Below, in pieces: positions 53,001 to 63,100 of a stretch of DNA of 64,000 nt. Made by a program: the position numbers and the translations under genes. This stretch comes from Advenella sp048381675 (GTDB lineage: Bacteria; Pseudomonadota; Gammaproteobacteria; Burkholderiales; Burkholderiaceae_B). Positions within the stretch are counted from its first letter, which is position 1; each line of letters starts with the position of its first letter. The notes beneath the pieces are model-generated. The model made no database searches. It had not been told where the DNA came from and saw only the letters and a list, made by a program, of their open reading frames with translations. Location of the stretch: the NCBI RefSeq assembly GCF_048381675.1, contig NZ_JBLWIS010000005.1, positions 161,166-225,165 of the forward strand, written 5' to 3'.

Positions 53001-53012
53001 AATAAAATAACG

Positions 53013-53041
53013 GCCGGATAGTTGGTTATCATCTATCCGGC
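53013..53041 (+). promoter_or_regulatory. Intercistronic hairpin between actP and acs
   Basis: A perfect 9-bp stem GCCGGATAG / CTATCCGGC with an 11-base loop lies 12 bp after the actP stop and 38 bp before acs. It is followed by AACTATTAAATTTT, not a clean U run, so it is more likely an mRNA processing or stabilising structure, or a partial terminator setting relative expression. Confidence 0.5.
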
Positions 53042-53078
53042 AACTATTAAATTTTAACTAAAACACAAGGGACAAATC

Positions 53079-55040
53079 ATGTCAGCAATTGAATCTGTAT
53101 TGAAAGAAAGCCGGGTTTTCCAACCCAACGACGATTTTGTAAATAACGCCAATATCAGCAGCGATGCCTACAACGCCCTGTGCAACAAGGCCAATGAAGA
53201 TTACGAGGGCTTTTGGGCAGATGCAGCCAGGGAAAACCTGACATGGAAAAAACCCTTCACCCAGGTGCTTGATGAAAGCAATGCGCCATTCTATAAATGG
53301 TTTGCCGATGGTGAACTGAATGCTTCCTATAACTGTATCGACCGCCATCTTATCGACAAGGCTGACAAAACCGCCATTATTTATGAAAAAGATGATGGAC
53401 ACAGCGAACATATTACCTACCAGCAACTGCACGACCGCGTATGCCAGTTTGCCAATGCCCTGAAAAGCCTGGGAGTAAACAAAGGCGACCGTGTAATCAT
53501 TTATATGCCCATGACCGCCGAAGCTGTCGTGGCCATGCAGGCTTGCGCCCGTATCGGTGCGATCCATTCCGTGGTTTTTGGGGGCTTTTCTTCTGGTGCC
53601 GTACGTGACCGCATCCTTGATGCCGAAGCCAAGATCATTATTACCGCCAATGAAAGCGTGCGAGGCGGCAAGTTCACTCCACTGAAATCAACCGTTGACG
53701 AAGCACTGTCGCATGGTGACTGCAGCAGCGTGGAAAAAGTGATTGTCCTGCAACGCACCAACACCGAGACTTCGTGGGACGATTCACGCGATGTCTGGTG
53801 GCATGACATCATCCAGGGCCAGCCCAGCCAGTGCGAACCCGAATGGATGAACGCCGAAGATCCTTTATTCATCCTTTACACTTCCGGCAGTACCGGCAAG
53901 CCCAAAGGCGTTCAGCACAGCACTGGCGGCTATCTGCTAGGTGGCGTGTTATCCATGCGCTGGGTGTTCGATTACAAATCCAATGATGTGTTCTGGTGCA
54001 CCGCCGATGTGGGCTGGATTACCGGTCATACCTTTATCTGCTATGCGCCGCTGGCCGTTGGTGCCACCCAGATCGTGTTTGAAGGTGTACCCACCTATCC
54101 GGATGCCTCGCGCTTCTGGCAGATGATCGAAAAACACAAGGTCACGACCTTCTACACCGCCCCCACCGCGATTCGTTCGCTGATCAAACTGGGCCCCGAT
54201 CTGCCTGGCAAGTTTGACCTGTCTTCCCTGCGCCTGCTCGGTTCCGTGGGCGAACCGATCAACCCTGAAGCATGGATGTGGTACTACGAAACCGTTGGCC
54301 AAAGCCGCTGCCCGATTGTGGACACCTGGTGGCAAACCGAAACCGGTGCGCACATGATTGCCCCTATTCCCGGTGCCTTCCCTATCAAGCCCGGTTCTTG
54401 CACCCTGCCATTGCCCGGCATTATGGCTGACATTGTTGATGAGTCTGGCGCCTCGGTAGAGCAAGGCAAAGGCGGCTCTCTGGTCATCAAACGACCATTC
54501 CCGTCACTGCTACGCACCATCTGGCGTGATGATGCACGTTTCGCTGCCACCTATTTCCCCGACGAATTCGGCGGCAAGATGTATCTGGCCGGCGACTCCG
54601 CCTACCGCGATGCGCAGGGCTATATCTGGATTATGGGCCGTATTGATGACGTGCTGAACGTATCCGGTCACCGCTTGGGCACAATGGAAATTGAATCAGC
54701 CCTGGTAGCCAACCCCTTGGTGGCTGAAGCCGCTGTAGTGGGCAAGCCCCACGAACTAAAAGGTGAGGCTGTGGTCGCGTTTGTGGTGCTCAAAGGCGAT
54801 CGTCCCGAAGGTGAAGAAGCCAAGAAAGTAGCTGCCGAACTGAAGAGTTGGGTTGCTCACGAAATTGGCAAGATTGCCCAGCCTGATGACATCCGCTTTG
54901 GTGAAAACCTGCCCAAAACCCGTTCAGGCAAAATCATGCGCCGCCTGCTAAGGACACTGGCCAAAGGCGAAACGGTCACCCAGGACACCTCTACGCTAGA
55001 GAATCCTCATGTCATGGAACAGTTAAGCGAAAGTGTTTAA
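53079..55040 (+). CDS. acs: Acetyl-CoA synthetase (AMP-forming)
   Basis: A 653-residue enzyme, full length, converting acetate, ATP and CoA to acetyl-CoA in the cytoplasm. The P-loop is LFILYTSGSTGKPKGVQHST, the acetate pocket VDTWWQTETGAHMI, the hinge region GRIDDVLNVSGHRLGTMEIE, and the catalytic, acetylation-regulated Lys is in LPKTRSGKIMRRLLR near the C-terminus. AAGGGA stands nine bases before the ATG. It follows yjcH-actP and precedes a palindromic repeat region. Regulation by lysine acetylation is known for the family. Confidence 0.97.
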   Translation: MSAIESVLKESRVFQPNDDFVNNANISSDAYNALCNKANEDYEGFWADAARENLTWKKPFTQVLDESNAPFYKWFADGELNASYNCIDRHLIDKADKTAIIYEKDDGHSEHITYQQLHDRVCQFANALKSLGVNKGDRVIIYMPMTAEAVVAMQACARIGAIHSVVFGGFSSGAVRDRILDAEAKIIITANESVRGGKFTPLKSTVDEALSHGDCSSVEKVIVLQRTNTETSWDDSRDVWWHDIIQGQPSQCEPEWMNAEDPLFILYTSGSTGKPKGVQHSTGGYLLGGVLSMRWVFDYKSNDVFWCTADVGWITGHTFICYAPLAVGATQIVFEGVPTYPDASRFWQMIEKHKVTTFYTAPTAIRSLIKLGPDLPGKFDLSSLRLLGSVGEPINPEAWMWYYETVGQSRCPIVDTWWQTETGAHMIAPIPGAFPIKPGSCTLPLPGIMADIVDESGASVEQGKGGSLVIKRPFPSLLRTIWRDDARFAATYFPDEFGGKMYLAGDSAYRDAQGYIWIMGRIDDVLNVSGHRLGTMEIESALVANPLVAEAAVVGKPHELKGEAVVAFVVLKGDRPEGEEAKKVAAELKSWVAHEIGKIAQPDDIRFGENLPKTRSGKIMRRLLRTLAKGETVTQDTSTLENPHVMEQLSESV

Positions 55041-55070
55041 GCTTCGCTTGGGACCGTGACTTGTTACGCG

Positions 55071-55191
55071 ACCACCCCGTCAGGCTTCGCCTGCCCCCCC
55101 TCCGCAGGAGGGGAATTTTCCTTCTTCGTGGAAACGTCTGTGCCACACATTCCCCTCCGGTGGAGGGGTGTCGCGAAGCGATGGGGTGGTT
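55071..55191. repeat. REPIN-like palindromic element, copy 5
   Basis: A 121-bp element starting ACCACCCCGTCAGGC and ending GATGGGGTGGTT, with CCCTCCGCAGGAGGG and TCCCCTCCGGTGGAGGGG inner hairpins. The core (TTTTCCTTCTTCGTGGAAACGTCTG) is close to copy 4. It follows acs by 30 bp. Confidence 0.9.
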
Positions 55192-55224
55192 CTAACCTAA
55201 CCAACCGCCCAACGAAGCCCCCAA

Positions 55225-55296
55225 CAATTCCCCTCTATGGAGGGGTGGCGCGAAGCGCCGGGGTGGTCTGCATTTCCCAAGCAGAGCGTGGGAATG
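55225..55296. repeat. REPIN-like right half (copy 6) and a family B-like hairpin
   Basis: A right half only at 55225-55267: TTCCCCTCTATGGAGGGG, GGCGC-GAA-GCGCC, and CGGGGTGGT. It is followed at 55271-55296 by CATTTCCCAAGCAGAGCGTGGGAATG, a family B-like hairpin with one extra base. Both lie 16-90 bp from the convergent aspS end. Confidence 0.75.
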
Positions 55297-55312
55297 AGTA
55301 CGGGTGGTATGC

Positions 55313-57103
55313 TTACTTCACTTCAATATTGCGCAGGCGGATATGCAGCTCACGCAATTGCTTCTCGTCTACCGCAGAAGGTGCCTGGGTTAACAGGCAT
55401 TGGGCACGCTGGGTTTTGGGGAAGGCAATCACATCACGAATGGAATCGGCGCCAGCCATTAAAGTAACCAGGCGGTCAAGGCCGAAGGCCAGGCCACCGT
55501 GCGGAGGTGCGCCATACTGCAGGGCATCCAGCAGGAAGCCAAACTTGGCACGTGCATCTTCAGCGCTGATTTTCAGGGCGCGGAATACCTTGCTCTGGAC
55601 TTCTTCACGGTGAATACGGACTGATCCGCCACCCACTTCCCAACCGTTCAGCACCAGGTCATAGGCTTTGGCATAGGCTTTGGAAGGATCGGTTTCAAGA
55701 TAGTTCTCGTGACCGTCTTTGGGGCTGGTGAATGGATGGTGTGCAGCGGTGTAGCGCTCTTCTTCCTCATCGTACTCAAACATCGGGAAGTCGATAATCC
55801 ACAACGGTTTCCAGGTTTGCTCGAACAGGCCATGCTCTTTGGCAAAATCGCTGTGACCCAGCTTGACGCGCAGGGCACCGATGGCATCATTAACCACTTT
55901 GGCCTTGTCAGCACCAAAGAACAGGATATCGCCATCCTGGGCTCCGGTACGCTTGATGATTTCGGCCAGGGCCGCATCGTGAATGTTTTTCACGATAGGT
56001 GACTGCAGGCCATCACGACCCTTGGCCACTTCATTAACCTTGATCCAGGCCAGGCCCTTGGCACCGTAAATCGCCACGAATTGGGTGTAGTCGTCTATTT
56101 CCTTGCGTGACAGGGCAGCACCGTGTGGCACACGCAGGGCAACAACCCGGCCACCGGCCTGGTTAGCTGCACCAGAAAACACTTTGAAATCAACGTCTTT
56201 CATGACATCGGTAAGCTCGGTGAACTCAAGTTTCACCCGCATGTCGGGCTTGTCTGAACCGAAGCGGCGCATGGCCTCGTCCCAAGTCATGATCGGGAAA
56301 GTAGCGTCCAGGTCTACCCCTTGCACTACCTTGAAGATATGACGCAGCATGCCTTCGAAAATATCACGGATCTGCTCTTCGTTCAGGAAAGAGGTTTCGC
56401 AATCGATCTGGGTAAATTCAGGCTGGCGGTCGGCGCGCAGGTCTTCGTCACGGAAGCATTTGGTGATTTGGTAATAACGGTCGAAACCGGATACCATCAG
56501 CATTTGCTTGAACAGCTGGGGAGACTGCGGCAAGGCAAAGAACTGGCCGTCATGAACGCGGGAAGGCACCAGGTAATCGCGGGCACCTTCTGGCGTGCTC
56601 TTGGTCAGCATGGGGGTTTCGATATCGATGAAGCCCAGGTCATCCAGGTATTTGCGCACTTCAATTGAAACACGGTAACGCAACATGAGGTTGCGCTGCA
56701 TTTGCGGACGACGCAGGTCAAGGACACGATGGGTCAGACGGGTGGTTTCAGACAGATTGTCGTCATCCAGCTGGAAGGGTGGCGTGACCGATGCATTCAG
56801 GACTTCAACCTCACGGCACAGGATCTCTACTTCACCGGATTTCAGGTCGGGGTTGATCGTGCCTTCGGGACGCTTGCGCACCAGGCCAGTAATACGGATA
56901 CAGTATTCGTTGCGAATGCTTTCGGCAATTTCAAATGCGGCTTCATTGTCGGGATCAAACACAATTTGTGCCAGCCCTTCACGATCGCGCAGGTCGATAA
57001 AAATAACGCCACCATGATCGCGACGACGATGCACCCAACCAAATAATGTAACGGTTTGATCCAGGTGATCAAGACAAACCTGACCGGTATAGCAGGTACG
57101 CAT
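55313..57103 (-). CDS. aspS: Aspartyl-tRNA synthetase
   Basis: A 596-residue class II aminoacyl-tRNA synthetase of bacterial type, with an N-terminal OB-fold anticodon domain (CLDHLDQTVTLFGWVHRRRDHGG), then class II motif 2 as in FRDEDLRADRQPEFTQID, a GAD insertion (about 280-420), and motif 3 GLAFGLDRLVTLMAGADSIRD. Bacterial AspRS can be discriminating or may also charge tRNA-Asn; the gene alone does not tell. It is 73 bp after fmdB. The DUF502 gene that often lies between fmdB and aspS in related bacteria is absent. Confidence 0.97.
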   Translation of the reverse strand: MRTCYTGQVCLDHLDQTVTLFGWVHRRRDHGGVIFIDLRDREGLAQIVFDPDNEAAFEIAESIRNEYCIRITGLVRKRPEGTINPDLKSGEVEILCREVEVLNASVTPPFQLDDDNLSETTRLTHRVLDLRRPQMQRNLMLRYRVSIEVRKYLDDLGFIDIETPMLTKSTPEGARDYLVPSRVHDGQFFALPQSPQLFKQMLMVSGFDRYYQITKCFRDEDLRADRQPEFTQIDCETSFLNEEQIRDIFEGMLRHIFKVVQGVDLDATFPIMTWDEAMRRFGSDKPDMRVKLEFTELTDVMKDVDFKVFSGAANQAGGRVVALRVPHGAALSRKEIDDYTQFVAIYGAKGLAWIKVNEVAKGRDGLQSPIVKNIHDAALAEIIKRTGAQDGDILFFGADKAKVVNDAIGALRVKLGHSDFAKEHGLFEQTWKPLWIIDFPMFEYDEEEERYTAAHHPFTSPKDGHENYLETDPSKAYAKAYDLVLNGWEVGGGSVRIHREEVQSKVFRALKISAEDARAKFGFLLDALQYGAPPHGGLAFGLDRLVTLMAGADSIRDVIAFPKTQRAQCLLTQAPSAVDEKQLRELHIRLRNIEVK

Positions 57104-57176
57104 AATTGAAATGCTCCGAAAAATCTGTAAACGATGGGCATTGCATAAACAATGCCACCAATATCCTAGTTAAAAA

Positions 57177-57458
57177 TCAAGCTGAAGTACTGCTGCTTCC
57201 TGATGAGGCGGCGGCACTGCTTCCTGAAGCGGAAGATGAACTGGAACTTGCTGATGATCCACCAGAAGACGAGTTCCCACCACGGAAATCAGTCACATAC
57301 CACCCTGTTCCCTTTAATTGAAAACCGGCTGCAGTAACCTGCTTGGCGTAGGTTTCCTGATTGCACTTGGGGCAAACGGTAAGGGGTTCATCAGACATTT
57401 TTTGCAGCACATCCTGCTCATGACCGCAAGCGCTGCATTTATACGCATAAATTGGCAC
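57177..57458 (-). CDS. FmdB family zinc-ribbon protein with Ser-rich tail
   Basis: A 93-residue protein starting at GTG 57458. The N-terminal half is the putative regulatory FmdB zinc ribbon, with CSACGHEQDV and CPKCNQETY giving two Cys pairs for zinc, and GFQLKGTGWYVTDF. The C-terminal third is low complexity, almost only Ser, Ala and Gly (GGNSSSGGSSASSSS and onward), and probably disordered. The family's role is unknown. The gene is between the antiporter and aspS on the same strand. Confidence 0.9.
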   Translation of the reverse strand: MPIYAYKCSACGHEQDVLQKMSDEPLTVCPKCNQETYAKQVTAAGFQLKGTGWYVTDFRGGNSSSGGSSASSSSSSASGSSAAASSGSSSTSA

Positions 57459-57465
57459 GGCTTAA

Positions 57466-57508
57466 CTCACAAAAAATAAACACGGGCAGGCATAAATACA
57501 CCTTGCCC
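57466..57508 (-). terminator. Possible terminator after the antiporter gene
   Basis: On the minus strand GGGCAAGG, loop, CCTGCCC form a stem with one bulge, followed by GTGTTTATTTTTTG, a U-rich run. It lies 64 bp after the antiporter stop and just before the fmdB start, so it may also contribute to fmdB leader structure. Confidence 0.4.
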
Positions 57509-57571
57509 AATGTAAAATCCAATAAAACCGTTTATTTTAACGTGTTTTTACAAACCTGTACCTGAAGAATT

Positions 57572-58864
57572 CTATGCGGGCAATAAAAACATGATGGCAG
57601 CCATGCCTGTTGGCAACAAGGCAGACACCAGCAACCATTTCGGTGAAATCGCGCCATGGGGAAAGCAACCACGCAAAATGGAAAACCCGGCCGGGTTGGG
57701 GGCATTGGCAATAACCGTAAGACCGCCCCCGGTTACCGCACCCGCAACCAGCATATAACGCCAGATTTCGTTGGTACCTTCCACCAGGGAACCCAAATAA
57801 GTCAGCGCTGCATTATCAGTGACTGCCGTCAAGGCCGTAGATCCCCAATACAGCACGGTTGGCGACATGCCGCCCAGCACATCTTGCAACCACCACTGCT
57901 GCAGTCCGCCCAAGATAACCAACCCGGCCAGGAAGAAGCCAACCATCAGGCCTTCACGGATCATGAGTGGGTCTTGGTAGCGTTTATAGGCTTCACAATA
58001 ACCAATAAACAACATCAGCAGGCCAAGGAAAATGGCTACATGATGCGCAAACAACACAATGCCCACCAGGAATAGCAAATGTATCAGGATAACGCCCAAC
58101 GGTACCGGCGGACGAACCTTCTCAGGGGTTTGATTTTTAGGCGCATTGATACCACGACCGGTACCCACTGCACGCGCCTTGATATCCTTGCGACAAATCA
58201 AGGTAATGATCAGGGCATTGGCAATGACCGCAATAGCGGCTTTCCAGCCAAAATGAGTGGCCATATACAAGGAGTCCCAGCCAAATTTCTGTGCCACCAT
58301 CAACACTGGTGGCGCCGCATAGGCGGTAAGCACGCCACCAATAGAGACATTGACAAACAATACGCCCAGCGCCAGGTACTTAAAGCGCACATTGCCGCTG
58401 CGGGTAAAAAAACCTTCTTTTAACATCAAGGCAGCCAGCGTCATGGCAGCGGGCTCGGTAATGAAAGAGCCGGCCAGGGGCACCAACGAGAGGGTAATGA
58501 AAAACGTGGCCACTTCGGTTTGCACGGGAACCACTCTGGCAATAAATCGCACTGTACCGCTAACCAGCTGAAGAATCGGCCGGCTGGCGGCCACCACCAT
58601 AATGGCAAATACAAACAGGGGCTCGGTGAAATTGCGGCTGTCCATGTATTCAACCGCGGCATTCAACCCACCGGCCAATGCCATGCAAACGATCAGGATG
58701 GCAGCCCAGACACCGAACACCCCTTCCACTTCAGACAGCAAATGCCACATGCCCGCATGGGGTCCGGGCTTATGGGCCAGTTTTGCAAAATAAGAAACCG
58801 AAAAAGTATGAATAATCGCGATTGCAAACAAAACGGTTGCAAGTGTCTCTATATAGCCGGGCAT
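57572..58864 (-). CDS. Putative Na+/H+ antiporter (Na_H_antiport_3-type membrane protein)
   Basis: ATG 58864 gives 430 residues; a TTG at 58894 is in frame. The protein has about eleven hydrophobic segments, for example VLFAIAIIHTFSVSYFAKLA, FGVWAAILIVCMALAGGL and LVPLAGSFITEPAAMTLAAL, consistent with the family annotated as putative Na+/H+ antiporters in betaproteobacteria. The sequence YLGSLVEGTNEIWRYMLVAGA near the C-terminus contains acidic residues in a membrane-rich region that could bind cations. Substrates and stoichiometry are not known. It is divergent from ubiA across a 250-bp gap. Confidence 0.8.
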   Translation of the reverse strand: MPGYIETLATVLFAIAIIHTFSVSYFAKLAHKPGPHAGMWHLLSEVEGVFGVWAAILIVCMALAGGLNAAVEYMDSRNFTEPLFVFAIMVVAASRPILQLVSGTVRFIARVVPVQTEVATFFITLSLVPLAGSFITEPAAMTLAALMLKEGFFTRSGNVRFKYLALGVLFVNVSIGGVLTAYAAPPVLMVAQKFGWDSLYMATHFGWKAAIAVIANALIITLICRKDIKARAVGTGRGINAPKNQTPEKVRPPVPLGVILIHLLFLVGIVLFAHHVAIFLGLLMLFIGYCEAYKRYQDPLMIREGLMVGFFLAGLVILGGLQQWWLQDVLGGMSPTVLYWGSTALTAVTDNAALTYLGSLVEGTNEIWRYMLVAGAVTGGGLTVIANAPNPAGFSILRGCFPHGAISPKWLLVSALLPTGMAAIMFLLPA

Positions 58865-59114
58865 ATAAAATGAACCTGAAAACAAGGTGACCAATCAAAC
58901 AGAAGGCAACTGAAAATGTAGTTATTTGGTGCCGGGTCTGTTACCAAAAGAAATTATTGTATAGGAACAAACGCAGCCCAACCGCCATATCACCCTTATG
59001 CAACATACTTTTGCAATTTATTTGCCGCCTTGACACAAACCGCCGGGTTTTGCCGCGAACCCGATAAACACGTTAAAATGCGGCTACTTTGTCCTGAACC
59101 GATGCGCAATATCC

Positions 59115-60041
59115 ATGACTGTCAACACCCAACAACCCGATTTAAGCGATATTCACCATAACGACTGGGTCGCGCGTTACCTGCCTGCCTCCTGGGGACC
59201 CTATGCCCGTATCTGCCGGCTGGATCGTCCGATTGGCACCTGGCTTACCCTGTTACCTTGCATTGCCGCATTGATTCAGGCGGCCAACGGCCTGCCCGAT
59301 TTCTGGCGCCTGTTCATTTTTTGCCTGGGCGCCCTGCTCATGCGCAGTGCGGGCTGCACCATTAACGATATTTGCGACCGCGATTTTGATAAACACGTGG
59401 CGCGCACCCGTTACCGCCCCCTGACCAGCGGCCAAATCACCCTTAAGCAGGCTTATGTTTTCCTGTTTGCCCAACTGGCCCTGGCTGCCGTATTGCTATT
59501 TTTCATCAACAGTTACAGCCGCTGGCTGGCGGTATTGCTAGTGCCCATCGTCTTTATTTACCCGCTCTGCAAGCGATTTACCTATTGGCCCCAAGCCGTA
59601 CTGGGCGTTGCTTTCAACTGGGGCATGCTCATGGCCTGGTCAGACACCCAAAATACGGTTCCCACCGCTGCCATTGCCATGTGGCTGGGCGCCGTCATGT
59701 GGCAAATTGGTTATGACACCATTTATGCCTATGCCGACATGCAAGACGACATCAAACTCGGACTACGCTCAACCGCCCTGAGATTTGGTGAAAAAGGCCT
59801 GACCTGGCTAAGCGGATTTTATGCGGCAACGGCGATGCTGTGGATCTGGGCCGGTCTTGAAATGGAAATGGGCTGGGGTTACGGCGTATTCATGGCCATT
59901 ATTGTGCTGCATTTTTTCTGGCAGCTGTACACCTTCGACATTAACCGCCGGGACAAAAGCTTTGCCCTGTTTCGCGCCAATATCTGGACCGGTATTTTTC
60001 TGATTGCCGGGGCCCTGCTGGGTAGTATTACCCCTATATAA
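59115..60041 (+). CDS. ubiA: 4-hydroxybenzoate polyprenyltransferase
   Basis: A 308-residue membrane prenyltransferase that attaches the octaprenyl chain to 4-hydroxybenzoate in ubiquinone synthesis. Eight or nine hydrophobic segments are visible. The first Asp-rich motif is INDICDRDFDKHVARTRYRP and the second is YADMQDDIKLGLRST, both needed for Mg-diphosphate binding. RLDRPIGTWLTLLPC is the family N-terminal block. It is 115 bp before putA on the same strand, with a likely putA operator in between. Confidence 0.95.
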   Translation: MTVNTQQPDLSDIHHNDWVARYLPASWGPYARICRLDRPIGTWLTLLPCIAALIQAANGLPDFWRLFIFCLGALLMRSAGCTINDICDRDFDKHVARTRYRPLTSGQITLKQAYVFLFAQLALAAVLLFFINSYSRWLAVLLVPIVFIYPLCKRFTYWPQAVLGVAFNWGMLMAWSDTQNTVPTAAIAMWLGAVMWQIGYDTIYAYADMQDDIKLGLRSTALRFGEKGLTWLSGFYAATAMLWIWAGLEMEMGWGYGVFMAIIVLHFFWQLYTFDINRRDKSFALFRANIWTGIFLIAGALLGSITPI

Positions 60042-60057
60042 ACAATTTACTTTCATT

Positions 60058-60088
60058 GGGTTAACCTTTTCTTAATAATGGTTAACCC
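60058..60088. promoter_or_regulatory. Paired GGTTAACC sites before putA
   Basis: GGGTTAACC (60058-60066) and GGTTAACCC (60080-60088) form a perfect inverted repeat with a 13-bp spacer, and each contains the palindrome GGTTAACC. The site lies about 70 bp before putA. PutA carries its own ribbon-helix-helix domain and represses its gene in other bacteria, so self-control is an inference. Confidence 0.5.
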
Positions 60089-60155
60089 TAATATTACAAG
60101 GCCATAAAAATCTATAACCTATGCTGTCATGAGCAACCCGTGACGGCAGAAAAAA

Positions 60156-63100
60156 ATGGCCAACAATAACACCACCCTGGGAATCAAGGTCGATTCCACC
60201 CTGAAAGAACGTTTGCAGCACAATGCCAGCAAACTCAACTGCACCCCTCACTGGCTCCACAAACAGGCCCTGCTGGCCTATCTGGACCAGATCGAACGGG
60301 GACACACCCCCGAAGAACTGGCTCATCTGGTGATCCAGGCAAGCGAAGGCGACATCGACATTCCCGACAATGATGCGGTCAACCCGCCATTTTACGAGTT
60401 TGGCCAGGATATCCAGCCCCAGTCGGTACTGCGCGCAGCCATTACCTCTGCCTATCGTCGCCCCGAAACCGAATGCCTGCCCGTTTTGCTGGAGCAAGCG
60501 CACATTGCCCAGCCCGAACAAACCCGGGAACTGGCCCTGTCGCTGGTGAAAGCCCTCAAAGACAAGCGACCTTCGGGTGGGGTTGAAGGGCTGATCCAGG
60601 AATTTGCCCTATCCAGCCAGGAAGGTGTGGCCTTGATGTGCCTGGCCGAAGCGCTACTGCGCATTCCCGACAAAGCCACCCGTGACGCCCTGATTCGCGA
60701 CAAATTAAGCCATGGCGACTGGAAATCCCACATGGGCGGCTCATCATCAGTGTTTGTCAATGCCGCTACCTGGGGCCTGATGCTGACCGGCAAACTGGTA
60801 GCCGTCAATAGTGAACAAAACCTTTCCTCGGCCCTTACCCGCCTGATCGGCAAGGGTGGCGAACCCCTGATTCGCCAGGGCGTGAACATGGCCATGCGCA
60901 TGATGGGTGAACAGTTCGTGTCAGGACAAACCATTTCTTCCGCACTGGCCAACAGCCGCAAATTTGAAGCCCGCGGTTTCCGTTACAGCTATGACATGCT
61001 GGGTGAAGCAGCCACCACCATGGCAGACGCCCAACGCTACTACGATTCATACGAACAAGCGATTCATGCGATTGGCAAAGCCTCACAGGGTCGCGGCATT
61101 TATGAAGGACCGGGCATTTCCATCAAGCTGTCGGCCTTGCATCCGCGTTATTCCCGCGCCCAGCGCGAACGCGTCATGAATGAACTGCTGCCACGCCTGG
61201 TCGCATTAACCAAACTGGCCAAATCCTACGATATCGGTCTGAATATTGACGCCGAGGAGGCCGACCGCCTGGAGCTGTCGCTGGACCTGCTCGAAGCGCT
61301 TTGCCACCACAGCGAATTTGACGGCTGGAACGGCATCGGCTTTGTGATTCAGGCCTACCAGAAACGTGCCCCGTATGTGATTGACTATGTCATTGACCTG
61401 GGCCGGCGCACCCACCACCGTCTCATGATCCGCCTGGTCAAAGGCGCCTATTGGGACAGCGAAATCAAGCGGGCCCAAGTAGAGGGCCTGGAAGGCTACC
61501 CGGTTTATACCCGCAAATCCTATACCGACGTGGCCTATCTGGCCTGTGCCCGTAAACTGCTGGATGCTCCCGATGCCGTCTTCCCGCAATTTGCCACCCA
61601 TAATGCCCAAACCCTGTCAGCCATCTATCACCTGGCCGGCAAAAACTACTACCCTGGCCAGTACGAATTTCAGTGCCTGCATGGCATGGGCGAGCCTTTA
61701 TATGAAGAAGTGGTTGGCCCCAAAAAACTGAACCGTCCTTGTCGTGTATACGCTCCCGTTGGCACCCACGAAACCCTGCTGGCCTACCTTGTGCGCCGCC
61801 TGCTGGAAAACGGTGCCAATACGTCTTTTGTGAACCAGATTGCCGATGAAAGCATTGATATCAACACGCTGGTGGAAAATCCGCTGGAAACGGTTGCCCG
61901 CATCACGCCACTGGGCGCTCCCCATGAAAAAATCCCCCTGCCACTTGAGATCTACCACGCCAGCAAACCAGGTATCAGCAGCAAGCGCCAAAACTCCTCG
62001 GGCATTGACCTAAGCAACGAACACCGCCTTGGATCCCTGTCTGCCGCCCTGCTGAACAGCGCCTCCCAGGCCTGGAAGGCAGCCCCTACCCTCCTGCCCG
62101 AAGAGGCATGGAGCGATGAACGTGCACTGGCATCACTGAATCCGGCAGACCATCGCGATGAAGTAGGCAAGGTCATCGAGGCCAGCGAGGACGACGTCCG
62201 CCAGGCCGTCGCGGCATCAGTCAAGATGGCACCCATCTGGCAAGCCACGCCGATCAAGGAGCGCGCCCATTGCCTGCGCACCGCAGCCCAGCTCATGGAA
62301 AACAATATGCAGGTACTGCTTGGGCTAATTATCAGGGAAGCGGGCAAGTCCCTGCCTAACGCCATTGCCGAAGTACGTGAGGCGGTTGACTTCCTGCGTT
62401 ATTACGCCGAGCAGATCGAACTTAACTTCAAAGAAGAAGTACATCTCCCCTTGGGACCCGTGGTTTGCATTAGCCCCTGGAACTTCCCGCTGGCCATTTT
62501 TACAGGCCAGGTCAGTGCGGCCCTGGCGGCAGGCAATACCGTATTGGCCAAGCCTGCCGAACAAACCCCCTTGATTGCCGCACAGGCGGTGGCCATTTTG
62601 CACGCTGCAGGCATTCCACGTGAAGCCGTCCAGCTGTTACCCGGCAATGGCGAAACCGTGGGCGACCAACTAGTTTCACATGAAGCCATCCGTGGCGTGA
62701 TGTTTACCGGCTCTACCGAAGTGGCGCGCATTCTTGCCGGCAAACTCTCGGGCAGGCTTGACCCACACGGCCACACCATTCCCCTGATTGCCGAAACCGG
62801 CGGCCAGAACGCCCTCATCGTCGACTCCTCTGCCCTGTCCGAACAGGTGGTTTTTGATGTCCTGAACTCGGCCTTTGATTCCGCTGGCCAGCGTTGTTCC
62901 GCCCTGCGTATTTTATGCCTGCAGGAAGACGCCGCCGATCAAATCCTGACCATGCTCAAAGGGGCAATGAAAGAACTTTCGGTAAGCCGGCCCGATTTGC
63001 TGTCTGCCGACGTAGGCCCCGTCATTGACCGGGAAGCCAAGGAGATTATCGAGCGCCATATTGAAAAAATGCGCCAGGCCGGCCACAAGGTTACGCAAAT

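Noticed and set aside
55041..55312. Possible insertion sequence from the paired inverted ends
   Set aside because: The elements are about 122 bp with no coding capacity; no transposase is present in the window.
55056..55613. A 185-residue plus-strand open frame
   Set aside because: It runs through the palindromic repeats and then antisense to aspS; the translation is low-quality and lacks family motifs.
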